The notes: a model not told the origin generated them from the sequence alone. Shown: positions 35,336 to 46,816, counted from the stretch's first letter. The stretch: 64,000 bases of DNA from Orobanche coerulescens (GCA_033398695.1 CM065806.1:45471001-45535000); one strand, 5' to 3'. Numbers and translations: made by a program.

Positions 35336-35657
35336 ACGTACGTTAACATACTGATGTTAACGTACGCTATAATCATTACGTACGTAACACTCAGGTGTTA
35401 ACCTACATAATAGCTCAGCAGGACAATCTGCCCAATCTACTGTGGCTGATAGCGTACGCTACACTATCCAGTTAGCGTACACTATAAGGTACTTACGTAC
35501 GTAACAACCCTGAGTTAACGTACGTAAGGGCTTGGCAAAAACTGGGCAGAAGCCATTGTCCAAAACATTGAGGGCCATAACGTACGTTATCACAAGGGTG
35601 TAACGTACGTTATGAAGGCAACGATAGCGCACGCTAGAAAGCATGCATAATGTACGT
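35336..35657 (-). promoter_or_regulatory. RCGYRCGY palindromic array, TE3 LTR
   Basis: Cores start at 35336, 35360, 35378, 35401 (decayed), 35452, 35475, 35495, 35518, 35580, 35603, 35627 and 35650: offsets 0, 24, 42, 65, 116, 139, 159, 182, 244, 267, 291, 314. ACGTACGT, GCGTACGC and one GCGCACGC form are mixed. Confidence 0.82.
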
Positions 35658-36214
35658 TATGCGTGCAGCAGTTCAACACTGCTGAATACCGTTTGCTGCA
35701 TAGGACGGTACGAAGTCGAGTTGCAACACAAGGACAAAACCCAAAATGTAGATACGAAATATACACATCGACGAATCTAAGTGCTGAAATAAAATACAAT
35801 TCTGACTATCGGGGAACCCGAAATACGACAATAGAAGATGAAATTCCCTAAACTTGTAGGAAATTGCAAGATGGCCCAAACGTCCGAAAATCACGATACG
35901 ATGTCGGATTAACAAACTGAAACTCACAACATGAACAACTCAACCATACGAACTCATGTAACCAAAGAAACAACGAAAACGAACGAGTCTTACGAGAATC
36001 GAACATACATGCGACAAAACATATCATAAAGTGAAATTACGTAAAAACACTCTGAAACTCGTCCAAATGGAAAAACTCCAAGAACAAAACAGATTCAAAA
36101 CATCGAAACGGTTACAAGCGAGTCAATAAAAATAGACATGCGCCAAAAATGGAAACGGCTAAAAATAGAAAAGTACGGATATACACCTATCGTTAAAGAA
36201 TGCAGAGATGCTTT

Positions 36215-36573
36215 CCATAAGGATTTAACGGGACCTTTGACAAAGGACAAGTAGATTTCAAGATGGAGTAGGTGCCTAGAGCAGCGCCGGTATCAAAATA
36301 CCCCTATAGAATGATGCCCAAGGAATTGCAAGAATTGAAGGTGCAAAATCAGGAACAACTTTATTCAAGATTTATTCGACCAAGTGTGTCGTCCTGGGGT
36401 GCACCAGTGATCTTTGTGAAAATGAAAGATGGAAGTTCGTAGATGTGTGTAGACTATCATGACCATAACTGACTCACAATAAAGAGCAAGTATTCACTTC
36501 CTAGATTGAGGACATATTTGATTAGCTTGGAGGAGTAGGAGTGTTCCCAAAGATAGACTTGAGATCAGGATAT
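36215..36573 (+). pseudogene. TE6: relic chromovirus RT, left piece
   Basis: Plus-strand RT N-terminus with many stops and frameshifts: [40 protein letters not shown], then degraded CVDYHDHN and TIKSKYSLP, ending at a [12 protein letters not shown] motif cut by TE7. It continues at 44410 after removing TE7 and one GATAT. It is the most decayed pol seen here and hosts both TE3 and TE7, so it is probably the oldest layer of the left block. Confidence 0.8.
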
Positions 36574-37878
36574 TGTTACGTATTTCTGTGAACGCAAGTG
36601 CACGTTGTCGTAATCAAGTAATAAAGTGATGAGAAAATTATCGTTCCCTCGAGGACTGATGTACTAAGTACCAATTTATTAGTATTTTTAATTTTATTTG
36701 AACGACCGAAATTTTGTGGTTGAATAATTATTAATAACTAAATATTGCGATAAACTAAAAACAAACAATAGAATCAATAGTCCGATAAAAGGAGATCAAA
36801 TAGGAGAAGAATCTAGGATCGAGAATTCGCCTCGATTAATCCAAATTAATCTTGATTAATATAATTTATGTAATTTCCCAATTTATTGAAAGCGAAGAAT
36901 CTAAGTTAATCTAGTGCCTCTCCCGAGGTCAGTAGAATTTTCCAAAGCGAATAATTCACTCTATTTCCTAGGTGAGTTAATTCGACATTAGCCAAAAAGT
37001 TCTAAAATCTTCAAAACGAGCTTCGTAATTCTTATGAGTATATTTCTATCTCACAAGACAAAACGGTTTTCTCGCAATTTTCACTACTTACTCTCCTCTC
37101 CCGATTCAAGTTACGTAGTTATAACAATTCAATCATAGGCCATACAACTGAAAGCATTAAGAACAATTGGGGGAAACTCAATAGAAAAAGGAAAGGTATC
37201 AATAACGTAAAATCAAGAATTAATCCATCATAATCTCGGTTTCATCTCAATCCTAGAATAAAGGGGTCTAGCCCGACATGCTAGAAAATAATACACAAAT
37301 ATTTGAATTAAACATAAGGAAGAAATTCAATCACAATTGATGATCTTGTTTCTTCCGTTCTCTGGCCTTGCTCTCTGCTGCTAGGTATTCTTCTCCTCTC
37401 CTTCGATGATTTCTTTTCTGATCTTCTATAGGCTTTTATAACCATCTTCCGTATCTAAAACGTGTCCGAGGATTAGGTCTAGTCCACCTCCAGAACAGCT
37501 AAAATCGCGCGTTGAAATCAGGGTTCCCGCACCGCGGGCCGCGGCCCGGAATAAGTGTGCCGCGGCCCTAGTCCTTGTGCTGCCCAGGCCTGGGCGGAAT
37601 TTCATTACGGGTCGCGGCCCAGAATAAGTGTGCCACGGCCCCCGGTACATCTTGTACCGGTTTTCTCTGTGTTATGCCTGTGACGCGGCCCAGCTTTGGT
37701 GCGACGCGGCCCTCGACCGAAAAATATCATTTTTGGCCCGTTTTTCTACGTTAGAGCTTGAGGACTCTAATTTCCTTCAAAATATGCAAATGTCATGCAT
37801 TAGGAGCTCATTTTCACAGAATTAAACCAAAATAAGGATAAAATAATGACATTAAAGTGCACAAAAATACATGTAACA
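36574..37878 (-). repeat. TE7 3' LTR (left copy)
   Basis: 1305 bp, + strand TGTTACGTATTTC to ACATGTAACA. A TATA sequence (minus strand GGTTATAAAAGCC) lies at 37431-37443. Upstream of it on the minus strand are three pairs of GCCGCGGC-type palindromes (37536-37712). Confidence 0.93.
37536..37712 (-). promoter_or_regulatory. Paired GCCGCGGC palindromes in the TE7 LTR
   Basis: 12-bp sites at 37536 (GGGCCGCGGCCC, perfect), 37557, 37609, 37630, 37680 and 37701. Partners are exactly 21 bp apart and pairs repeat every 71-73 bp. Variants are single changes such as CCACGG and GACGCGG. Confidence 0.78.
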
Positions 37879-39659
37879 AATACCCCCAAACTTAAGTCTT
37901 TGCTTGTCTTCAAGCAAAAAAATCAATTTCAAACAAAATACAAGTATCGTGGACAATCGTGCAACCCATAGTGCTCAACTTATTTATACTACCCTGAAAA
38001 CTCAAAGAATAATGCGCATAACGTACTGGTGAGTCACATTACGGGCAATGATTCCTCGAGCTACCCATTTTTAGTGCTAATCTCCACCCATGAAGGAAAT
38101 CAAGGCTCAAAGATCAACAAACGTGAAATGAGCCGACAGACAATATGAATGTTGTGGTTATAGCAAGCTAACTCGCTCAGTCCCCAGCCTCGTGGCATAA
38201 ACATAAGAATTTCAGCATAAATGACATTCCCCAGACAGCACTCCCTTTTATTTAAGAGCTATTATGATTCGAGTTAACCACTAGGTTTCGACTCCCGGGA
38301 TGTTTCGTCGGAAGAACCCTAGGGTGGATTTCCATTCTCATGTATTGGGGAACCGTTTGACGTAAAAGACACTCATGGGCTCATGAATGCTCCTAGTTAC
38401 TAACCCTCTACAGCGGAGAAAAAACTCGAGTATCTTCACCCGCACGTCCGATTCAAGGTTGCTGTTTTATGCGAATATAAACGACGGGTTACGTGAATAC
38501 ATCCGGTTACTTGGCTCCCTATCATCGGAGATGCGATTTTTCGAACACTAATTCAAACTCTTACACATGTCTATTCAAGGTCGTCGTTTTACGCGAATGT
38601 AAACTACGGGTTATGTGAATACACCCGGTTACTAGACTTCCAATCTTAGAACATGTCAGGCTGTATATATTTTTGGGGATTAATACTGTCCGACCCAATG
38701 ACTAACCGTAGGTAGTTAATTGAATGCCAACAAGACTAATGTTACTGTACGACTAGCTAAGTGAATAGCGCAACCAAACATAGAGACGATGGCTCGTGTA
38801 ATGCGGACACTACAAACACGTATGTCTCATTTCTTAAATGCCAAGACTACCACAATGACGCAAAAAAAATCAGACTGAAATGAATACTCAAGGGAAAGAA
38901 ATATCGCATAATGTGAACTCGACTAATACTCATCCGTTTCTTCAAATAGAAATCAGTATAATATATTCGGTCTTACACAAGGCTGCACGACATACTCACG
39001 AATGTAAACAATATCCAAAATACCATAGAAGACGAGCAAGGCAAACTAAATAAATAACAACTAAAAATAAATAACAACTAAAAATTAATCCTCCCCCCCC
39101 CCCCCCCAAACTTGAGAAGTACATTGAGCCCAATGGACGAAAAATAAGTATAAGTAAAGGACAGGTCAAGTACTCCCCTGAATGAAAGTAAGCTCAGGCC
39201 TGGCATCAGCCTCGTCAGGTGAAGTTGGTGGTGTAGGTGGCCTGGTCGGAGGGATGAATGGTCCGTCTGGGTGGAGGATATGGCCCGTCCACATGGGATA
39301 TCAGACGACTAAATGGTAAAACATAAGGGCGGGGGGAACATACTCTTCAGGTAATCATGTCCGCTTCATAAGATTGATGATTTTTAGTTCAAGCAAGTTT
39401 CACTGGGGCATTACATCAAACACTTGGTATGCATAAACTCAAATCAAGAGAAAAAGATTTATTTGTGAGTTTAATTCCCCAACAACAAATAATATTAAGT
39501 TAATTTATGACAACTCACGAACATAAGCAACATCAATTGATAGTCTTAAAACATTACGATCAAAATCTCAAATAGAACTCAAAAGATAAGCAAGTTCATC
39601 AAAGAACGAAATAAACATTACCCCACTTCTCAATCCTTGCAATTATTAGCAAATAAAGT
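37879..39659 (-). other. TE7 3' non-coding region with polypurine tract
   Basis: Typical Athila 3' region: the minus strand ends TTGCTTGAAGACAAGCAAAG, then AAGTTTGGGGGTATT at the LTR edge (37893 to 37879). A 121-bp tandem duplication lies at about 38445-38640. A run of 15 C at 39093-39107 (minus AAGTTTG plus a G-run) repeats the context of the polypurine tract. No ORF of note. Confidence 0.8.
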
Positions 39660-39823
39660 TAAGGAATATGTATTACCTGGTGTTTGTTCAAAGAAGATAA
39701 GAAGAAGAATCGATTTGAAGAAAGTAACCTGCGCCACGGATGAAGAAGGGATTTTTGAAGTTGAAACCTGTTTCTCGGCCGATTGACTCCCTTATGCCCT
39801 GCCCGCTTAAAAACGTTCAGCAG

Positions 39824-40158
39824 GGGTCGCGGCACGTAGCAAGTGGGCCGCGACCCGCAGTACAGATTGTTTTGGTGTTCTGGGCGTTTCGCAGCGTGCC
39901 GCGTCTCGAAGTACGGGTGCCGCGGCTTCCAGGGTATGTGTGCCGCGGCGCAGTAATTGCGTGCCGCGGCACATAGTACAGCTAACTGGGCGAGATTCTG
40001 GGGCATTGGTGTGCCGCGGCCAGTTTATTGCGTGCCTCGGCTCTTGGGCGATGTGTGCCGCGGCCCAGAACTAGCGCGCCGCGGCCCTCAGTACAGGAGG
40101 TTGCGCCAAAATGTGACTCTTTTGCGTGTCGCGTCCCACTCTTAGTGTGCCACGACCC
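39824..40158 (-). repeat. Twelve GTGCCGCGGCCC-type palindromes paired at 21 bp
   Basis: Sites start at 39824, 39845, 39896, 39917, 39940, 39961, 40011, 40032, 40055, 40076, 40126 and 40147: spacings 21, 51, 21, 23, 21, 50, 21, 23, 21, 50, 21. The four-site unit thus repeats every 115-116 bp. It lies inside TE7, between the protease remnant and the 3' region, outside the LTRs. Confidence 0.85.
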
Positions 40159-40159
40159 T

Positions 40160-40895
40160 AACTGAAAATTGGCCCTGGAGAGGTTCCTGCTAAGGTTTTT
40201 CAAGTGAAAACACATAAAACATAGGACAGAGGCACAGAAAAACAAAAATACCAAAAAAATAGACTCCCAAAATGGGAAAACAACGAAAACTAGAAGCTAC
40301 TACTAATACTCGGGTTGCCTCTCGAGAAGCCCTAAGTTTATAGTCTTCAGCCGGACCTTTTGAAAATTAATTTGCTTTTCGCAAACACGATTTGGACTCC
40401 GCCAATTCCATCGAACCATTAATATGTGTTTTAAATTTTTGACCATTAGTTTTTAACCGTTCGATTTTTGGTTTGGACATCCAACGTTCTTTGCGAAAAG
40501 ACTTGAACAATAGTGACTTCCCAAAACACCCATATTGCAAATGACTTGGCACCCGTTTCACTTCCGACTTAGTTTTGTTTTCCACGGACAAATTTATGAC
40601 GGCATGAGAATTTTTTAATGGTGGGTGAACGGATGATGAAGACGACATGTCTAAATGCCTAAGATACGCGACTCGTTCTACATTTTTCTTAGGTGTCGGA
40701 TCAACTAAAACATATTCTGAACATTTTGACTGACAACTCTCCCGGTGTGTGTCATTTACAAAAATATCTAAGCTTTCAATTTGAGAACACTTCTCAACAT
40801 TGCTTGGATACGGGAGAGATCGAAACACTTTGAATGTTACTTGTTCATCTTGAACCCGAAGCATCAATTCACCCTCCTGAACATCAATAAGAGTC
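40160..40895 (-). pseudogene. TE7 protease-RT linker remnant
   Basis: From 40867 to 40367 an open frame reads LRVQDEQVTFKVFRSLPYPS, the segment that follows Athila protease, then Ser/Lys-rich sequence and a stop. It is out of frame with gag. Immediately downstream (40320-40220) is PAEDYKLRASREATRVLV-like sequence that follows integrase in Athila elements, so the RT to integrase block was deleted near 40370. Confidence 0.75.
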
Positions 40896-42956
40896 CTACC
40901 AGTGGATAAAATGGTCTACCCAAAATAATCGGAATCTCATGATCTTCTTCCATATCAAGCACAATAAAATCAGCGGAAAAATGAATTTATCAACTTTGAC
41001 CAGAACATCTTCTATCACCCCTCTAGGGTACTTGATGGATCGATCTTCTAGTTGTAAAGAGACCGTAGTAGGTTTGGCCTCCCCAATACCTAGTTTCTTG
41101 AAAATAGAGAGAGGCATAAGATTAACACTGGCTCCAAGGTCACACAGAGCTCTATCAAACGACGAGTTTCCAATAGTACACGGTATAGTGAAGCTTCCTG
41201 GATCCTTCAATTTAGGTGGGAGCTTTTTCTGCAGAATAGCGCTGCATTCTTCAGTTAGTGCCACCGTTTCATATTCTTCAATCTTCCTTTTATTAGATAA
41301 AATCTCCTTCATAAATTTCACATAGCTCGGCATTTGTTCCAAAGCGTCGGCAAAAGGGATATTAATATGCAATTTCTTAAAGACATCAAGAAACTTAGAA
41401 AACTGCTTGTCTAACTTTTGCTTTTGCAGACGCTGTGGAAACGGGACTGGTGGTACATAAGTAGGATGTGTGGCCGAGACTGGTTTTGACGTGGGCTCTT
41501 CGTCATTCACTTTCTCAATGGGGCTGCTCTTTCCTTTGCTACTCTGGGGCTGCTCGTGTAGCTCCTTTCCACTTCGTAACGCAATAGCTTGCACATATTC
41601 ATTGGGATTCGTTTCGGTAGCACTTGGTAAGACACCTTGGGATCTAGATGACAATAGATTTGCAATCTGCCCCATTTGGACCTCCAAATTCCGAATAGAA
41701 GCGGAATGATTTTGTAGAGTAGTTTCCGTGTGAGTCATGAATTGGCTCGTGTTAGCCGCCATTTGAGCAAGAGCATCTTCTAAAAAGACCTTCGGTGGTT
41801 GAGGGGGCTGCTGTTGTGGCTGATTGAATTGAGCTTGTGGAGGTTTATTCAAAGCTTGCCCATTCCCCCATGAAAGATTTGGATGATTTCGTCACCTTTG
41901 GTTGTAAGTGTTAGAATACGGGTTATTCTGACGATTTCCGTTCCCCACAAATTGAGCTTGTTCCATCTGAGATTGCTCAAAAGAATTTCCGACTTGACAT
42001 TTAGCACTAGGATGAGATCTGTTGCACCGATTACATGTTTCCGTGGCACCGGTAGAAGGAGTGTGTGATAAAACTTGGAGCTGTAGAGTTAGAGCTGCAA
42101 CTTGAGTTGATATCGTAGAGATTGGATCATTGTCGGAAATTTCCATGACTCGTTTCGTATTCACATGCTCAGAAGGCCACTGATAAGCATTTACAGCCAT
42201 AGCTTCTAATAATGAATAAGCTTCGGCCATAGTTTTTCCCATTAACACGACCCCAGCTGCTGCATCCACTAGAGTGCGTGTAGAAGCACTCAACCCGTTA
42301 TAAAATAATTGAATCTGCAGCCAATCCGGCAGGCCATGATGAGGGCATCTCCTTAGCAAATCTTTATATCGTTCCCATGCCTCATGTAGCGACTCCATAT
42401 CATATTGTCCGAAAGTGGTTATCTCATTTCTGAGTCGTGCTGTCTTCGCCGGTGGAAAGAACTTAGCCAAAAAAGCTTGTGCTAACTCCGCCCAAGTTGT
42501 GATAGATCCAAGCGGGAGTGAATTCAACCAGAACTTGGCCTTGTCCCTTAGAGAGAATGGGAAAAGCCGTAGGCGAATGGCATCATCGGTAACACCGTTA
42601 TTCTTGAATGTGTCACAAATCTCGAGAATTGAAGCAATGTGAGCATTGGGGTCATCATTCGCCAGTCCGCAAAATTGGCTCGCTTGCACCATTTGAATGA
42701 TAGTTGGCTTGATTTCAAAATTATTTGCCTGAATGGTCGGGCGTCGAATCCCCAAAAAATTAGCATTGATTTGTGGAAGTGCATAATCACGGAGAGCCAA
42801 TGCTGGTTGAACTTGCTGAATAGGTGTGTCAATCCCTTGATTTCCAGTGTTATCTCCCATGATATCCGTAATTAAAAGCTCACGTCTTTCCTTCCTGTTT
42901 TTTTCGTAAAGTGCGTTCGAGTTCGGTATCCAAAGGGAATAAACCTTCGTTACCAA
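40896..42956 (-). pseudogene. TE7 gag and protease (Athila type)
   Basis: From 42956 the frame reads a Retrotrans_gag capsid: LRLFPFSLRDKAKFWLNSLP, TTWAELAQAFLAKFFPPAKT, LHEAWERYKDLLRRCPHHGL. A reduced CNRC...HPSAKC knuckle follows. A TGA at 41889-41891 replaces a Trp codon; the same frame then continues (Pro/Gln-rich NKPPQAQFNQPQQQ) to a protease with LCDLGASVNLMPLSIFKKLG near 41100-41150, the Athila/Tat form of the DTGA site. A frameshift near 40970 ends it. One nonsense change and one frameshift make this the best preserved gag in the window. Confidence 0.92.
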
Positions 42957-43079
42957 ATTTTCTCATGCACTAAACGAACTCCTGAAAGGAACACAAATAA
43001 AAATAAATTTACACAAAAATAAAATAATATTCAAATTAAGACTAAAAATACCGAAGTTGATATTAGCAAAAACAATCAG

Positions 43080-43097
43080 TCCCCGGCAACGGCGCCA
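43080..43097 (-). other. TE7 primer-binding site (tRNA-Asp type)
   Basis: Minus strand TGGCGCCGTTGCCGGGGA, the standard Athila tRNA-Asp primer site, six bases from the 5' LTR. Confidence 0.92.
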
Positions 43098-43103
43098 AAA
43101 ACT

Positions 43104-44409
43104 TGTTACGTATTTCTGTGAACGCAAGTGCATATTGTCGTAATCAAGTAATAAAGTAATGAGAAAAGTATCGTTCCCTCGAGGACTGATGTACTTAGTA
43201 CCAATTTATTAGTATTTATAATTTTATTTGAACGACCGAAATTTTGTGGTTGAATAATTATTAATAACTAAATTTTGTGATAAACTAAAAACAAATAATA
43301 GAATCAATAGTCCGATAAAAGGAAATCAAATAGGAGAAGAATCTAGGATCGAGAATTCGCCTCGATTAATCCAAATTAATCTTGATTAATATAATTTATG
43401 TAATTTCCCAATTTATTGAAAGCAAAGATTTTATGTTAATTTAATGCCTCTCCCGAGGTCGGTAGAATTTTCCAAAGCGCATAATTCACTCTATTCCTAG
43501 GTGAGTTAATTCGACATTAGCCAAAGAGTTCTAAAATCTTCAAAACGAGCTTCGTAATTCTTATGAGTATATTCCTATCTCACAAGACAAAACGGTTTTC
43601 TCCAAATTTTCACTACTTACTCTCCTCTCCCGATTCAAGTTACGTAGTTATAACAATTCAATCATAGGCCACACAGTTGAAAGCATTAAGAACAATTGGG
43701 GAAAACTCAATAGAAAAGGGAAAGGTATCAATAACGTAAAATCAAGAATTAATCCATCATAATCTCGGTTTCATCTCAATCCTAGAATAAAGAGGTCTAG
43801 CCCGACATGCTAGAAAATAATACACAAATATTTGAATTAAACATAAGGAAGAAATTCAAACACAATTGATGAACTTGTCTTCTTCCGTTCTCTGGCCTTG
43901 CTCTCTGCTGCTAGGTATTCTTCTCCTCTCCTTCGATGATTTCTTTTCTGATCTTCTCTAGGCTTTTATAACCATCTTCCATTTCCACAACGTGTCCGAG
44001 GATTAGGTCTAGTCCGCCTCCAGAACAGCCAAAATTGCACACTGAAATCAGGGTTCCTGCGCCGCGGGCCGCGGCCCGGAATAAGTGTGCCGCGGCCCTA
44101 GTCCTTGTGCTGCCCAGGCCTGGGCGGAATTTCATTTCGGGCCGCAGCCCAGAATAAGTGTGCTGGTTATGCCTGGTACAGTTTGTACCAGTTTGCTCTG
44201 TGTTATGCCTGTGACGCGGCCTAGCTTTGGTGCGACGCGGCCCTCGACCGAAAAATGTCATTTTTGGCCCGTTTTTCTACGTTCGAGCTTCAGGACTCTA
44301 ATTTCCTTCAAAATATGCAAATGTCATGCATTAGGAGCTCATTTTCATAGAATTAAACCGAAATAAGGATAAAATAATGACAATAAAGTGCACAAAAATA
44401 CATGTAACA
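43104..44409 (-). repeat. TE7 5' LTR (right copy)
   Basis: 1306 bp copy of 36574-37878 with the same TATA sequence (about 43965-43977). It has a partly decayed set of palindromes: GGGCCGCGGCCC near 44066 is intact, while one site near 44160 is replaced by unrelated sequence. Confidence 0.93.
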
Positions 44410-44489
44410 GATATCATCAACTGAAGATCAAAGATGATGATATTCAGAAGACAACATTTCGAACTCGATATGGACACTACGAGTTTGTA
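44410..44489 (+). pseudogene. TE6: relic chromovirus RT, right piece
   Basis: [24 protein letters not shown] in two overlapping blocks, the RT segment that follows KIDLRSGY at 36573. The frame ends abruptly near 44489 where unrelated AT-rich sequence begins. Confidence 0.82.
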
Positions 44490-46326
44490 TATTAGGTTGA
44501 ATTTTTTATTTTTTTTCGACTTGTTAAATACATAAATATAATCTCGTTTATCTGTTTTTTAATCCTAGCTCCCGTCCAAGATTCTAAAAATCGCTAGGCG
44601 TTCGAATTGCTAACGCCTAGAGCCGGAGGATTAATAGGGAATCAATCGAATTTATTTTTCTTATTATTTTAAATATATTATATATAAAGAAAAATATATA
44701 TAAAATAATTAATAATATTTAATATTTAACCATTTAAACATACATATAATCAACCATATATTAAATCTTAAACATTCATATAGGTATAAAATAATTCATA
44801 ATATCTATAATATTTCAATTCAGGAATTTACAATACCGTCAAAGCAAAAAACAAATGCCTAACCACTCAGCGCTCGCCCAGCCGCCTAGATGCTCACCTA
44901 GCTTACCTTCTTAAGCATCCCCCGAGTCTACATGGATAGTCGATTAATTACCCAAACGCTCAGTAAAAGCGCCCAGATCATAATCGAAATACCCAGGGGC
45001 CGCCACAGGAAGGGCCAGATGGTAGTATAATATGATGCAAATTATTTTCTTAGTTAAAGCTTTCTTTAATTGATGGATGAAAGTCGGAAATTAATTTTCT
45101 ACGCCCATTATCCACAACCAGTGCTTCCAAATTCAAGAAGTTTTGAATTAGTTTCAGTATTTGATAACTGGACCGTTTGAGCTACCTTTGTATTTAGCAA
45201 GATTCTAAAAGACGCTAGACACCAGGCGTCCGGATTGCTCACGCCTATAGCCCAGAAGATTAATCGGGGACTAATTAGGAATTAATTGCACTAGGTAGAT
45301 TTTTTGTAATTTTTTAATCATTTATATAAATAAAAAATTATATATGTGTAAAATAATTAAAAGTAATTCATATTTAACTATTTAAACAGACATATAATCA
45401 ATTATATACTAAATTTAAAATATTGATATCGATATAAATGAGTTCATAATTTCCAAAATATCCCAGTTTAGGAATTGATAGTACTTTTAAAATAAAAAAA
45501 GTATAACCGCCTAGGCACCCGCCTAGTTGCTAGGAATGTTAAAATATTAATATAGGTATAAAGATGTCCATAATATCCATAATATCCCAGTTTATGTAAC
45601 TATAGTACTGTTAAAACAAAAACAAAAATAAAAAGGCATAATCTCCTAGGCGCCCTCCTAACTTGCCTTCCTAGGCGCCCGACCAGTCCGCCTAGATCGC
45701 CGTTTAATCACCAAACGCCCAATAAAAGTGCTTAGGCCATAATCGAAATGATAGAGAACCTTCTAGGGATTAACCGAAGGGTTAATCGGCTTACGCGGGA
45801 ATTTTTAGAATAATGGTATTTAGGACACACTTTAAAATATATTTTCATCCTCTTATGCAAACATTGAACAAAAGAATCGAGTATTTAGGAAAAAAGAAGA
45901 TTGAACAGATAATTGGAACAGTTTAATTAGGTTCCCTAATCAAATTAGAAAAAATAGGATTTAATAAATATATGATTTAATAGGTTATAAGAGAATAAAT
46001 AACTCGGCTCCTAATTCAAATACTACCAACCAAAAAATAATGAAAAAACGAGAAATAACAGATGAAGTGTTTTCTTCTTAAAAATTCTAATGGTGCATCT
46101 TCTTCTTAAAAGATATAGTTGCACCATGTATCACATACATCCCCCATGTATATGTTAAATAAAAGCTCAATTGTTGACAACATTATTGAGGTTCATTCAG
46201 CCAACATTATGTAATGTAGTAATATGTACAACATCGTTAAAGTTCAATTGTTTGACAACTTTATGATATTCATTGGTTGGTGTTATTTTGAACGGGCGAG
46301 ATTCATCAGCTCTGATCAGGATTTGT
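44490..46326. repeat. AT-rich segment with CGCCTAGGCG repeats
   Basis: Three related segments (about 44581-44935, 45202-45535 and 45537-45811) share GATTCTAAAA...GCTAGGCG, AATCATATA-rich middles and CCTAGGCGCCC endings. The outer ends, ATTCTAAAAATCGC at 44581 and ATTTTTAGAAT at 45801-45811, are inverted, suggesting a non-autonomous DNA transposon with internal duplication. The family is not recognised. 45812-46326 shows nothing I can name. Confidence 0.45.
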
Positions 46327-46816
46327 TAGGATGTTCAAAATCGGATATTCGGAATTTTGGGTATCCGAAAATTCGGATAGTAGATTTTGATATCTGATAT
46401 CCGTATTCGAAATTTCGGATATCCGATTTTTGGATATCCGAAATTTCGGATACGGATATTGGATATCCGAATATCCGGAAAAAGATATGAATTATATTCA
46501 GATATCCTTATATTCGAAAAAAAATTCGAATTCGGATATCGGACATACGAATATCCGAAAAAAAATTCGGATTTGGATATCGAATATCCGAATATCCGAA
46601 TACCTTCCATTATCTAAAATATAAAAAAATAAATTTTTTAGGATTTTTCGGATATTTCGGATATCCGAATATCCGATTTTTCTGAAAAGTATTATCCGAT
46701 ATCGGAATCTGAAGTTCCGAATATCCGAATTTTTGGATATTCGAATTTTTAGATATCCGGAATTTTGAATTTTCAGACATTTCGAATTGAATATCAGATA
46801 TTTTTGAACAACCCTA
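46327..46816. mobile_element. hAT-like MITE made of GGATATCC palindromes
   Basis: 490 bp with inverted ends TAGGATGTTCAAAATC and (opposite strand) TAGGGTTGTTCAAAAATAT. Flanks GGATTTGT (46319-46326) and TAATTTGT (46817-46824) match at 6 of 8, as for an aged 8-bp hAT duplication. The interior is almost wholly CGGATATCCGAA and related palindromes. No transposase is present. Confidence 0.78.

Larger units (their letters stand above)
10848..36185 (-). mobile_element. TE3: chromovirus split by three later insertions
   Basis: Minus-strand element with its 5' LTR at 33987-36185, primer site at 33970-33981, gag start at 24426, gag C-terminus from 13886 and pol down to 10848. It is interrupted by TE5 (24618-33953), TE4 (13887-23910) and TE1 (ending 10847). 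Removing TE4 with one CATCA restores the gag frame across the junction (FRELM next to EDEYCPWP, as in TE2). The integrase core, chromodomain and 3' LTR are left of the window, so its target duplication cannot be checked; CCTAT (36186-36190) is the candidate. Confidence 0.9.
33987..36185 (-). repeat. TE3 5' LTR
   Basis: 2199 bp; + strand begins TGTAACACCCCC and ends CGGATATACA, the mirror of the TE2 LTR start (TGTAATATCCG). It contains a TATA inverted repeat (35309-35325) and a palindromic array (35336-35657). Its partner LTR is left of the window, so the right boundary rests on similarity to TE2 and the TG...CA rule. Confidence 0.85.
36574..44409 (-). mobile_element. TE7: Athila-type Ty3 element lacking RT and integrase
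   Basis: LTRs at 36574-37878 and 43104-44409, target duplication GATAT at 36569-36573 and 44410-44414. Minus orientation is shown by the primer site at 43080-43097 and the polypurine tract at 37879-37893. It encodes Athila-type gag plus protease but no RT, RNase H or integrase; after the protease linker the sequence passes directly to the non-coding 3' region. The two LTRs are very similar. It is a non-autonomous derivative that would need a partner. Confidence 0.93.

Noticed and set aside
36574..44409. Full autonomous Athila retrotransposon
   Set aside because: No RT, RNase H or integrase motif in any frame between the protease linker and the 3' LTR.
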